A stretch of DNA of 9,343 bases, taken from assembly GCA_002405995.1 (NCBI GenBank), contig DHMW01000049.1, forward strand, positions 1-9,343. The letters are read 5' to 3'. The translations under genes were made by a program, and so were the position numbers. The DNA is from Oscillospiraceae bacterium UBA4632 (GTDB taxonomy: Bacteria > Bacillota > Clostridia > Oscillospirales > Oscillospiraceae). Below, piece after piece: positions 1 through 6,499 of this stretch; positions within the stretch are counted from its first letter, which is position 1, and each line of letters begins with the position of its first letter. The notes below the pieces were generated by a model, which did no database searches, was not told the DNA's origin, and saw only the letters and a list, made by a program, of their open reading frames with translations.

Positions 1-567
1 ACCAACGGCGCCTCGCAGGATATCCAGGAGGCGACGAACATCGCGCGCAATATGGTCGCGATGTACGGCATGAGCGATGAGATCGGCATGGTCGCGCTCG
101 GCTCGGTCCGCAACCAGTACCTCGACGGCGGCTACGGCCTCGACTGCGCGCAGGACACCGCCGCCATCATGGACCGCGAGGTCAAGCGCATCCTCGACGA
201 GTGCTACAAGGACGCCGTGCAGGTCATCCGCGACTGCCGCGAGGATATGGACAAGGTCGTCGCCTACCTGCTGGAGAAGGAAACGATCACGGGCGGCGAA
301 ATGGTCGCCATCCTCGAAGGCCGCGACCCCTCCACCGTGGCGGAGGCCTACGCTTCCACGCGCAGGAGCGAGGAGGGCTTCCGCCCCTCGCAGCCGAATG
401 TGATCGAAGCGCCCGCCAGGCACATCTCGATGACGAGCGAGAAGATCGAAATGCCGGAGGACAAGGGTGAGGAAGCTCCGCCTGAGAATCCCCCACCGGC
501 CGGACCCGAAGCGCCGGACGAACCGGACAAGACCGGAGACGGCGCGGCGCAGGACGGCGAACAGTGA
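1..567 (+). CDS. ftsH: ATP-dependent zinc metalloprotease FtsH, C-terminal part (5' truncated by window edge)
   Basis: The frame is open from base 1, and 188 residues are visible up to a TGA at 565-567. The sequence is the C-terminal half of the M41 peptidase domain of FtsH, a hexameric membrane-bound AAA+ protease that degrades misassembled membrane proteins and short-lived regulators. The visible block begins TNGASQDI, followed by ATNIARNMV and MYGMSDEIG, then the NQYLDGGYGL segment and the ETITGGEM motif near the end of the domain. By family alignment the Asp of GASQDI should be the third zinc ligand. The transmembrane, AAA+ and HEXGH parts lie upstream of the window. After about residue 108 the conserved domain ends, and roughly 80 residues of Pro-, Glu- and Asp-rich low-complexity tail follow (for example PPENPPPAGPEAP). 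Such acidic tails are common and poorly conserved in Clostridia. A perfect hairpin follows 13 bases after the stop. Confidence 0.95.
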   Translation, partial: TNGASQDIQEATNIARNMVAMYGMSDEIGMVALGSVRNQYLDGGYGLDCAQDTAAIMDREVKRILDECYKDAVQVIRDCREDMDKVVAYLLEKETITGGEMVAILEGRDPSTVAEAYASTRRSEEGFRPSQPNVIEAPARHISMTSEKIEMPEDKGEEAPPENPPPAGPEAPDEPDKTGDGAAQDGEQ

Positions 568-580
568 TCCAAAATATGCC

Positions 581-613
581 AAAGCGGCGGTCTCCGATGG
601 AGACCGCCGCTTT
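581..613. terminator. Bidirectional intrinsic terminator between ftsH and the DUF368 gene
   Basis: A perfect 15-bp inverted repeat (aaagcggcggtctcc / ggagaccgccgcttt) with a 3-base loop (GAT, 596-598) sits between two convergent genes. It lies 13 bases after the ftsH stop and 7 bases beyond the end of the minus-strand DUF368 gene. The A/T ends of the stem give a short T run on either strand, although the U-tract is modest on both sides. Position and symmetry make a shared terminator the natural reading. Confidence 0.85.
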
Positions 614-620
614 GTTCCGT

Positions 621-1454
621 TTACGCTTCCGCTTCCTCCTTCGGCCGGATCCTGCCGCCGAGATAGGCGAGCACCGCGCCGAGCGCGGCGCAGCCGATGC
701 TCCACGCAAGCTCCGCGCCCGAGGCGTAGTGCAGCGGCACGATGATGAGCGTGGAGGCGAGCACGATGCCGAGCACCGCGTGGTAGGCGAGGGAATAGTG
801 CCGGTCAAACAGCCGGCTGACGATGCGCGCGAACAGCGCCGCCACGCCCCCCATGCCGATCGCCCAGGGGAGCAGCACGGAAACGTCAAGATGCGTGATG
901 CCGTCCACCATCGGCGTGAGCAGGCCCACCGCCATCAGGATGGACGAGGACGTCATGCCGGGGATGATAAAGCTCAGCCCCCACAGCGCGCCGCAGAAGA
1001 GAAAGCCGCCGAAATTTGCGGGCATCTCGGCAAACGACCCCAGCTGCACGCCCAGCAGCAGCGCGAACAGGAGCGCAAAGCTCACGAGCAGCGAAAGGTA
1101 CGAGCCTCCGCTGCGGCCCTGCGCCCCCGCCTCGCGCCAGAGGTCAGGCAGCGTGCCGAGGATCAGGCCGATAAACAGGCAGGTCGCCACCGTTTCCGAC
1201 TGCCGGAACAGCGCAAGGATCACACCGCCGCCGCCGAGAAAGCCGATCAGCCAGCCCGCGCCCACTGCCAGCAGCATCCGCCAGTAGCGCGCCAGCGCGC
1301 TTTTCGGGTGCGTCAGCACCTCCATCATGGGGCGGTAGATGCCGAACACCACCGCCAGCACGCCGCCGGAGACGCCCGGCAGGATCGCGCCCGCGCCGAT
1401 GATGACGCCCTGTACCACGCGCAGCGCGGCGTTTTTGATGCGGGATTCTTTCAT
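621..1454 (-). CDS. DUF368 family membrane protein, putative undecaprenyl-phosphate transporter (PopT-like)
   Basis: A 277-residue, very hydrophobic polytopic membrane protein. Its hallmark is a pair of related motifs, GAILPGVSGG at residues 22-31 and FIIPGMTSSS at about 162-171. These match the internally duplicated PGxSGG-type motifs of the DUF368 family. DUF368 members, together with DedA proteins, have been reported to return undecaprenyl phosphate (C55-P) to the cytoplasmic face of the membrane for reuse in peptidoglycan and other envelope polymers; the specific role here is inferred from the family. About eight hydrophobic segments can be seen, and the C-terminus is short and charged (GGRIRPKEEAEA). 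The length is normal. The ATG at 1454 is preceded by GAAAGG at a spacing of about 9 bases. It is the last gene of a three-gene minus-strand operon, 24 bases after the D-2-hydroxyacid dehydrogenase stop. There is no obvious metabolic link to the two upstream oxidoreductases. Confidence 0.9.
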   Translation of the reverse strand: MKESRIKNAALRVVQGVIIGAGAILPGVSGGVLAVVFGIYRPMMEVLTHPKSALARYWRMLLAVGAGWLIGFLGGGGVILALFRQSETVATCLFIGLILGTLPDLWREAGAQGRSGGSYLSLLVSFALLFALLLGVQLGSFAEMPANFGGFLFCGALWGLSFIIPGMTSSSILMAVGLLTPMVDGITHLDVSVLLPWAIGMGGVAALFARIVSRLFDRHYSLAYHAVLGIVLASTLIIVPLHYASGAELAWSIGCAALGAVLAYLGGRIRPKEEAEA

Positions 1455-1478
1455 GAAGGTGCGCCTTTCTCTCTTTTC

Positions 1479-2447
1479 TCAGTAGCCCTTCCGGCGGTCC
1501 ACCAGGTGGTGCAGCGGCCGGCCTGCGGCATAGTTCTCCAGATTTTCGCAGAACAGGGCGATATTGCGTTCGCAGGTGTAGCCCAGCGTCATATTGCCCG
1601 CAACGTGCGGCGTGAGCAGCAGATTCTTCGCCCTTCTGAGCGGATGGTCGGCGGGCAGCGGCTCGGGGACGACAACGTCCAGTGCCGCGCCCGCGAGATG
1701 CCCGGAATCCAGCGCCGCGATGAGCGCATCCTGATCGATCGCCGTGCCGCGCCCCACGTTGACGACGTAAGCACCCTCCGGCAGCAGCGCCATGCGCTCA
1801 GCATTCAGGATATTCTCCGTGTCGGGCGTGGAGGGGAGCGCCATAAAGAGCAGGTCGGTCTCCGGCAGCACCGCGTCCAGCGCCGAAACGGCGCGCACCT
1901 CGTCAAAGTCGCCGTTCGCGCGGCCGCTGCGGCTCAGTCCCACGAGCCTTGCCGGATGGAACGCGCGCACGCGCCGGGCAAATTCCGTGCCGATGTCGCC
2001 GGTGCCGAGGCACGTGACGCGCGCGCCGTGGAGCGAGCGGATGCCGCCCGGCAGCACGCGCCAGCCGCCCTCGCGGATGATCTCGGTATACTCCATCTGG
2101 CGGCGCAGCAGCATCAGCGAGACCATGACCGAATGCTCGGCGATGGTCGTGCCGTAAGCGCCGGAGGCGTTTGTGAGCAGGCAGTCCGGATTTGCATACA
2201 GCTCGTCGCGGCAGAAGCGGTCCACGCCCGCCCAGCAGCAGGCGTACCACTTGAGCTTTTTTGCGCCCGCGACCACCCGCTGCGAGGGGTGGCCGTAAAG
2301 AATGGTGCAGTCGTCCACGCTGCCCTCCGCCGCGCGGGAGGAGGGGAAGAAGACGATGTCATAGCCGCAGCGCGCGGCGGTGTCGCGCAGCTGCTTTTCG
2401 TAGGCAGGGGTCAGAAAGTCGATGATAACAGCAATTTTTTCACTCAT
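1479..2447 (-). CDS. D-2-hydroxyacid dehydrogenase family protein (NAD(P)-binding)
   Basis: A 322-residue protein of the D-isomer-specific 2-hydroxyacid dehydrogenase family, which reversibly reduces 2-oxoacids to D-2-hydroxyacids in the cytoplasm. The Rossmann motif GTGDIG is at residues 148-153. The catalytic triad expected for the family is present: Arg233 in NVGRG, Glu262 in the VVPEPL segment and His281 in LTPHVAG. An Asp/Glu expected at the end of the second beta strand of an NAD-specific enzyme is replaced by S-R-S (172-174), which suggests a preference for NADP(H). The N-terminal substrate domain is ordinary, and the substrate cannot be read from the sequence. Possible activities include glyoxylate/hydroxypyruvate reduction or another 2-ketoacid reduction. 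The ATG at 2447 has GGAGG at 9 bases and overlaps the upstream flavoprotein stop by 8 bp, so the two are probably co-transcribed and translationally coupled. Confidence 0.92.
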   Translation of the reverse strand: MSEKIAVIIDFLTPAYEKQLRDTAARCGYDIVFFPSSRAAEGSVDDCTILYGHPSQRVVAGAKKLKWYACCWAGVDRFCRDELYANPDCLLTNASGAYGTTIAEHSVMVSLMLLRRQMEYTEIIREGGWRVLPGGIRSLHGARVTCLGTGDIGTEFARRVRAFHPARLVGLSRSGRANGDFDEVRAVSALDAVLPETDLLFMALPSTPDTENILNAERMALLPEGAYVVNVGRGTAIDQDALIAALDSGHLAGAALDVVVPEPLPADHPLRRAKNLLLTPHVAGNMTLGYTCERNIALFCENLENYAAGRPLHHLVDRRKGY

Positions 2448-4035
2448 GCCGCAATTCCTCCAGAATGATCTCGGCGCAGCGCAGGCCGTCCGCCGCGGCG
2501 CTCATGATGCCGCCGGCATAGCCCGCGCCCTCGCCGCAGGGGTAAAGCCCGCGCAGCGCGGACTGATATGTTTCCGCATCGCGCAGGATGCGCACAGGGG
2601 ACGACGAGCGCGTCTCCACCGCCGTCAGCACGGCGTCGGGACCGTCGAAGCCGCGCAGCTTTTTCCCAAGCGCGGGGATCCCTTCCTCCAGCGCCGCGCA
2701 TACAAAGGGCGGCAGGCACTCGTGCAGGTCGCACCAGCGCACGGCCGGGCGGTAGGTCGGCGCGACCTTTCCTGCGCCCGTTGACGGGCGGCGGGCAAGG
2801 AAATCCTCCACGCGCTGCGCCGGCGCGGCGTAATTCCCGCCGCCAAGGCGGAAGGCCGCGTCCTCCAGCGCGCGCTGGAACGCAACGCCCGCGAGGACGT
2901 CTCCGGACGGAAAGTCCCCCGGCGTGACGGATACGAGCAGCCCGCCGTTGATGTTTTCCCCATCGCGGGCAAATTCGCTCATGCCGTTGGTCACGACGCG
3001 CTCCCTTTCCGAGGCGGCGGCGACGACCTCGCCGCCGGGGCAGACGCAGAACGAGAACACGCCGCGCCCGCCCGCCGTGTGGCAGGAGAGCTTATAGGAC
3101 GTGGGCGGCAGGCCGCGCTGCCCCGCCGCCTCCTTATACTGCGCCGCATCCATGGCGCGCTGAGAATGCTCGATGCGCACGCCTACGGCAAAGGGCTTGG
3201 GCGCCATCGGCACGCCGCGCGCACGCAGCATTTCAAAGGTGTCGCGCGCGCTGTGGCCGGGCGCGAGGACGACGTGCCTTGCCGGCAGCGTGTACTCCTC
3301 CTCGGGGGAGGCGATGCGCAGCGCGCTGACGCAGCCGTTTTCCGTTTCGATATCCACAGCCCTGTGGGAAAAGCGGATATCGCCGCCCAGAGCCAGGATC
3401 TCGCGGCGCAGGTTTTGCAGAACGATATATAATTTATCGGTGCCGACGTGGGGTTTGGCGTCCACCAGAATATCCCCGCTCGCGCCGAAGCGGACGAACT
3501 CCTCTAAAATAAAGCCGTGGCGCACATCCTTCGTGCCGGTGTTGAGCTTGCCGTCGGAAAACGCGCCCGCGCCGCCCTCGCCGAACTGCACGTTCGACGT
3601 GAGATCCAGCGCGCCCGTGCGCCAGAAGTGCTCAACGTCCCGCTTGCGCTGCTCGACCGCGCATCCGCGCTCGAGCAGGATCGGTCTTGCCCCGCAGCGG
3701 GCCAGCAGCAGAGCGCAGAACAGGCCCGCCGGTCCCGCGCCGACCACCACGGGCGCCGTCTCCGGCGCGCGCACCGGCGCAGGAGGCGCATAGCGCTCCG
3801 GCGCATAGCGCGACACCGCTTTATGCCCGCACCGCCGCAGCACGCCTTCCTCATCCTTCACCTCCGCCGCAGCGGAGCAGACGAGCCGCACGCCCTCGCG
3901 CGCATCGATGGAGCGGCGCAGCAGGCGGACGGAAAGCAGCTCGCTCCCGCGTATGCGCAGCGCCCGCGCGCAGGCCGCGCGCAGCGCGGTATCGTCCGCG
4001 CCGGGCGGCAGCTTCAGCCCGTCGATCCGCAGCAT
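2440..4035 (-). CDS. COG2509-type FAD-dependent dehydrogenase (NAD(P)/FAD-dependent oxidoreductase)
   Basis: A 531-residue predicted cytosolic flavoprotein. Residues 1-90 form a small N-terminal domain (MLRIDGLKLPPG, then a basic stretch) that is typical of the COG2509 group. A dinucleotide-binding fold follows, with VVVGAGPAG at 96-104 and the ribose-binding Glu122 in LLERG. Further family blocks are FGEGGAGAFSDGKLNT at about 151-166, FSFCVCPGGEVVAA at about 327-340, RSSSPVRILRD at about 476-486 and the C-terminal FAD-contacting YPCGEGAGYAGGIMSAAADG at about 498-517. The length is normal and no key motif is missing. The family is widespread in Clostridia, but its physiological substrate is not established to my knowledge. 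This gene is first in the operon, directly behind a sigma-A-like promoter. AAGGGGG lies just upstream of the ATG, about 4 bases away. Its 3' end overlaps the dehydrogenase gene by 8 bp, hinting at linked redox chemistry. Confidence 0.9.
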   Translation of the reverse strand: MLRIDGLKLPPGADDTALRAACARALRIRGSELLSVRLLRRSIDAREGVRLVCSAAAEVKDEEGVLRRCGHKAVSRYAPERYAPPAPVRAPETAPVVVGAGPAGLFCALLLARCGARPILLERGCAVEQRKRDVEHFWRTGALDLTSNVQFGEGGAGAFSDGKLNTGTKDVRHGFILEEFVRFGASGDILVDAKPHVGTDKLYIVLQNLRREILALGGDIRFSHRAVDIETENGCVSALRIASPEEEYTLPARHVVLAPGHSARDTFEMLRARGVPMAPKPFAVGVRIEHSQRAMDAAQYKEAAGQRGLPPTSYKLSCHTAGGRGVFSFCVCPGGEVVAAASERERVVTNGMSEFARDGENINGGLLVSVTPGDFPSGDVLAGVAFQRALEDAAFRLGGGNYAAPAQRVEDFLARRPSTGAGKVAPTYRPAVRWCDLHECLPPFVCAALEEGIPALGKKLRGFDGPDAVLTAVETRSSSPVRILRDAETYQSALRGLYPCGEGAGYAGGIMSAAADGLRCAEIILEELRHE

Positions 4036-4068
4036 CTCGCCGCCCCCTTTTTCTCTCAGATGCGTTTC

Positions 4069-4097
4069 ATTGTAGTATGCCGCCGGAAAAATCGCAA
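4069..4097 (-). promoter_or_regulatory. Sigma-A-type promoter for the flavoprotein/dehydrogenase/DUF368 operon
   Basis: Read on the minus strand, TTGCGA (4097-4092) is followed by exactly 17 bases and then TACAAT (4074-4069). Both hexamers are close to TTGACA/TATAAT at the ideal spacing. Transcription would start near 4062, giving a leader of about 27 bases before the ATG at 4035. The ribosome binding site AAGGGGG lies within this leader. The match is to consensus only and has not been shown experimentally. Confidence 0.7.
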
Positions 4098-4192
4098 GGG
4101 AAAAACTGTGAACATAAGAGAAACTTAGAAATTTCCGCTCCGAATTTATGAAATCGCCAAATACCGTTCAAGAAATATACATAAATATGCCC

Positions 4193-4198
4193 TATGAT
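4193..4198 (+). promoter_or_regulatory. Possible -10 element for htrA
   Basis: TATGAT at 4193-4198 is a good -10 hexamer about 55 bases upstream of the htrA start, in an AT-rich patch. No convincing -35 sits 16-18 bases upstream. The nearest candidate, TTCAAG at 4167-4172, is 20 bases away. The promoter may therefore be weak or depend on an activator, or the true start may lie elsewhere in 4100-4200. Confidence 0.35.
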
Positions 4199-4253
4199 AG
4201 CACCATCGTAAGTCAAGCGGCCGCAGCGCGCGGCATTCAGGGAGGTCATAGAT

Positions 4254-5630
4254 ATGTACGAAGACGAAAACAACCTGTATCATTACAGCTACCGCAAGGG
4301 CGACGGGCAGAACCCCAACGCCCCCATCGACACGAAGAACTACGCCGAGGACCCGTGGGACAAGAGCGCATCCTCCGCGCCGAAGAAGAAGGGCGGCATG
4401 GCCGCAAAGCTCGTGGCGCTGGCGCTGGTGTGCGCGCTGCTGGGCGGCGTTGCCGGCGCGGGCGTGAGCCGCGCGGCGCTGAGCGCAAGGGCAGGCTCCA
4501 CCACCGTGCAGGTCAGCGACCGCCAGGTCGGCGAGGTCAAGACCATGAAGGTGGACGGCAAGACCGAGATGACCATGGCGGAGGTCTACGCCGCAAACGT
4601 CAACAGCGTCGTTTCCATCAACGTCTCCTCCACGACGAACTACTTCGGCCAGCAGGTGGAGACCGCCGCGAGCGGCACCGGCTTTTTCATCACGCAGGAC
4701 GGCTACATCCTCACCAACTACCACGTCGTCAAGGGTGCGAGCACCGTCAAGGTCACGCTCTACAGCGGCGAGACCTATGACGCGAGCGTCATCGGCGGCG
4801 ACGAGGACTACGATATCGCCGTCATCAAGATCGACGTGACCGGCGCGTCCGCCGTCGTGCTGGGCGACTCCGGCGCGCTGAACATCGGCGAATCCGTCGC
4901 CGCCATCGGCAACCCGCTCGGCGAGCTGACGTTCTCGATGACCGAGGGCATCGTCTCCTGCGTCAACCGCGCCGTGAACATCGACGGCACGCCCTTCAAC
5001 ATGATCCAGATCGACTGCTCCATCAACCCCGGCAACTCCGGCGGCCCGCTGTTCAACAGCTACGGTGAGGTCGTGGGCATCGTGTCCGCCAAGTATTCGA
5101 GCTATTCCAACACCACCGTGGAGGGCATCGGCTTCGCCATCCCCATCAACGACGTCATCGCCATGGTCGAGGATATCATGACCGACGGCTACGTGACCGA
5201 CAAGCCCTACATCGGCATCACCCCGCAGAACATGACCGCGCAGATGGCGCAGCAGTACCGCTACAGCGTGAGCGAGGGCGTGTTCGTCTGCTCGGTCGAG
5301 CCGGGCAGCGCCGCAGAAAAGGCCGGGCTCCGGATGGGCGACGTCATTACGAAGCTGGGCGACACGGCGATCGGCGACATGAACGACCTGAACGCCGCCA
5401 AGAAAGCCTACCGCGCGGGCGACACCGTGACGCTGACGATCTATCGCGCGGGCGAGACGAAGGAGGTCGAGCTGACGTTTGACGCCGTCCCGCAGACGAC
5501 CGAGACCGAGCAGAACTCCGGCACGGACAACAGCTACGGCAGCGGCAACTATTACTACGGCAGCGGCGGCAACGGCGGCGGCTACAGCCCCTGGGATTTC
5601 TTCAACAGCTTTTTCGGCTACGGCAACTGA
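4254..5630 (+). CDS. htrA: HtrA/DegP-like membrane-anchored serine protease (S1C) with PDZ domain
   Basis: A 458-residue trypsin-like protease of the HtrA family, expected to degrade or refold damaged proteins on the outer face of the membrane. Residues 1-48 are a hydrophilic cytoplasmic segment rich in Asn, Asp and Lys. One membrane helix spans about 49-71. The protease domain follows, with catalytic His157 (TNYHVV), Asp187 (DYDIAV) and Ser262 (NPGNSGGP), so the triad is intact. One PDZ domain covers about residues 318-410 (KPYIGITPQNMT, then EPGSAAEKAGLRMGD). After the PDZ comes a tail of about 45 residues rich in Gly, Ser, Tyr and Asn, ending in an aromatic stretch (SPWDFFNSFFGYGN). GGAGG at 4241-4245 sits 8 bases before the ATG and fixes the start. 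The gene stands alone, divergent from the flavoprotein operon, with a strong hairpin 9 bases after the stop. No two-component system is adjacent within the window. Confidence 0.95.
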   Translation: MYEDENNLYHYSYRKGDGQNPNAPIDTKNYAEDPWDKSASSAPKKKGGMAAKLVALALVCALLGGVAGAGVSRAALSARAGSTTVQVSDRQVGEVKTMKVDGKTEMTMAEVYAANVNSVVSINVSSTTNYFGQQVETAASGTGFFITQDGYILTNYHVVKGASTVKVTLYSGETYDASVIGGDEDYDIAVIKIDVTGASAVVLGDSGALNIGESVAAIGNPLGELTFSMTEGIVSCVNRAVNIDGTPFNMIQIDCSINPGNSGGPLFNSYGEVVGIVSAKYSSYSNTTVEGIGFAIPINDVIAMVEDIMTDGYVTDKPYIGITPQNMTAQMAQQYRYSVSEGVFVCSVEPGSAAEKAGLRMGDVITKLGDTAIGDMNDLNAAKKAYRAGDTVTLTIYRAGETKEVELTFDAVPQTTETEQNSGTDNSYGSGNYYYGSGGNGGGYSPWDFFNSFFGYGN

Positions 5631-5639
5631 AAACCGCAC

Positions 5640-5675
5640 AAAGGGCGGTCCCTCCCACCGGAGGGACCGCCCTTT
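5640..5675. terminator. Bidirectional intrinsic terminator between htrA and the small PepSY gene
   Basis: A perfect 16-bp inverted repeat (aaagggcggtccctcc / ggagggaccgcccttt) with a 4-base loop (CACC, 5656-5659). It lies between the htrA stop at 5630 and the minus-strand PepSY gene ending at 5693. The stem ends are AAA/TTT, so a short T run is produced in either direction. It resembles the hairpin after ftsH in size, symmetry and its GCGGTC-type core. Confidence 0.85.
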
Positions 5676-5692
5676 CCTGATCTCCCTTCCGC

Positions 5693-5935
5693 TCACGCGC
5701 CCATGCAGGCGGGGCGCGCGGGCTCCGGCGCGATGGGACGGGTGTCGATGCCCAGCACCTGGCCGCTGTGCGCGTCAACATAGCAGTCGTAGGCGGTAAA
5801 GTCCGTGCAGAAGCGCAGCTCGTACAGCCCGTCTGCGCGCACGGCGGAGAGGCCGTAAAGCTCCTGCCCGTCAAGCCCCAGCTCATGCATAAGCGCGTTC
5901 AGGGCAGTCATGCTGCCGATATAGTCCTTCGTCAT
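5693..5935 (-). CDS. Small PepSY-domain protein (80 aa)
   Basis: An 80-residue protein made of essentially one PepSY-like domain. It starts MTKDYIGSMTALNAL, resembling the YIG...AL opening of repeat units in clostridial PepSY proteins. The beta-strand part YELRFCTDFTAYDCYVDA and the closing HSGQVLGIDT then follow. PepSY domains usually act outside the membrane, often as inhibitory or ligand-sensing modules, but this product has no signal peptide or membrane helix. Three cysteines are present (Cys43, Cys51, Cys77). The start is supported by a purine-rich AAAGGAAGAG about 8-10 bases upstream. It is the last gene of the ECF sigma module, 18 bases after the stop of the membrane PepSY protein and in the same frame as it. 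Co-expression with the sigma factor is very likely; its function is unknown. It could be a separate cytosolic partner or a domain split from the upstream protein. Confidence 0.75.
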   Translation of the reverse strand: MTKDYIGSMTALNALMHELGLDGQELYGLSAVRADGLYELRFCTDFTAYDCYVDAHSGQVLGIDTRPIAPEPARPACMGA

Positions 5936-5953
5936 TTCCGCTCTCTTCCTTTC

Positions 5954-6499
5954 TCAAAACCCGTGGTAGTCCAGATCAGTCAGCATCGTGTAGCCCGATC
6001 TGGCGTTGACCTCGACCTCATATTCCTTTTCGCCGTCGCGCAGCTCCACCTCGTAGATGCGCACGCTCTTTGTCAGCCCATCGCTCATGCCGAGCCTTTT
6101 GTCCACGTCGTGCACCACAAAGTCCGCGGTGTTCTTTCCCGTGTAATCGGCAATGTAGGCGAGCGCCAGATCCACCGCCTCGTCGCGCGAGTAAACGGCG
6201 CTCTTTTTTGCCGCCGAGCCCGCCGTGCCGAAGATGATGCCCAGCGTCGCGCCGGCGATCACGCCGAGCGATACGAGCACAATCACGATCACGCGGAGCG
6301 TCGTTTTCAGGTTGAACGCCCGCCGCGCGCGGCGCACGGTGTCCTCATCCGCCGGTTCGAGCGCGGGGCGCTGCGGCGCATCGTCGCCCAGCAGGGCGGT
6401 GATCCTCTGCGCGTTCACGATCTCGCGGCCGACAAACGCCGCCTCCTCGTCCGTCGCCGTGCCGTCGGCGACCTTTTTGTAGGCTTCCTCAAAATTCAT
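5954..6499 (-). CDS. Membrane PepSY-domain protein, probable regulator (anti-sigma) of the adjacent ECF sigma factor
   Basis: A 181-residue protein with three parts. Residues 1-66 form a charged, mostly helical cytoplasmic domain (MNFEEAYKKVADGTATDEEAAF). One membrane helix covers about 67-91. An outside PepSY-like domain covers about 104-177 (SRDEAVDLALAYIADYT, then RIYEVELRDGEKEYEVEVNARSGYT). The layout fits an anti-sigma factor that binds sigma inside the cell and senses outside, but the HxxxCxxC zinc motif of ZAS-type anti-sigma factors is absent, so the role rests on gene context. I chose the ATG at 6499 because GGAGG (6507-6511 on the plus strand as CCTCC) is 7 bases upstream. This ATG also overlaps the sigma factor stop as ATGA, a classic translational coupling. 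An in-frame ATG 15 codons earlier would lie inside the sigma gene and is not favoured. Confidence 0.85.
   Translation of the reverse strand: MNFEEAYKKVADGTATDEEAAFVGREIVNAQRITALLGDDAPQRPALEPADEDTVRRARRAFNLKTTLRVIVIVLVSLGVIAGATLGIIFGTAGSAAKKSAVYSRDEAVDLALAYIADYTGKNTADFVVHDVDKRLGMSDGLTKSVRIYEVELRDGEKEYEVEVNARSGYTMLTDLDYHGF

Noticed and set aside
564..2468. A 634-codon open frame on the plus strand opposite the DUF368 and dehydrogenase genes
   Set aside because: Its product is rich in Arg, His, Ala and Gln with no recognisable domain, as expected for the antisense of high-GC genes. Both minus-strand genes have full family motifs.
4109..4140. A TGAAC sequence upstream of htrA considered as an ECF -35 box
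   Set aside because: No CGTC/CGTA box occurs 15-17 bases downstream, so htrA cannot be assigned to the ECF regulon from this sequence.
4130..4148. AAATT...AATTT short inverted repeat upstream of htrA as an operator
   Set aside because: The arms are only 5 bp in an AT-rich patch, which is easily expected by chance.
4067..4273. A 68-codon minus-strand frame in the htrA upstream region
   Set aside because: It overlaps the htrA start and the putative divergent promoters, shows no family resemblance, and has no convincing ribosome binding site.
4146..5696. A 516-codon open frame on the minus strand across htrA
   Set aside because: It lies wholly antisense to a protease with an intact catalytic triad, and its Val/Ala/Asp/His-rich sequence looks like reverse-strand reading of high-GC codons.
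5954..5956. TGA reassigned to a sense codon between the PepSY genes
   Set aside because: TGA ends several intact genes here at family-normal lengths (ftsH, htrA, the dehydrogenase, the flavoprotein, the mreB-like gene), so a code change is not credible.
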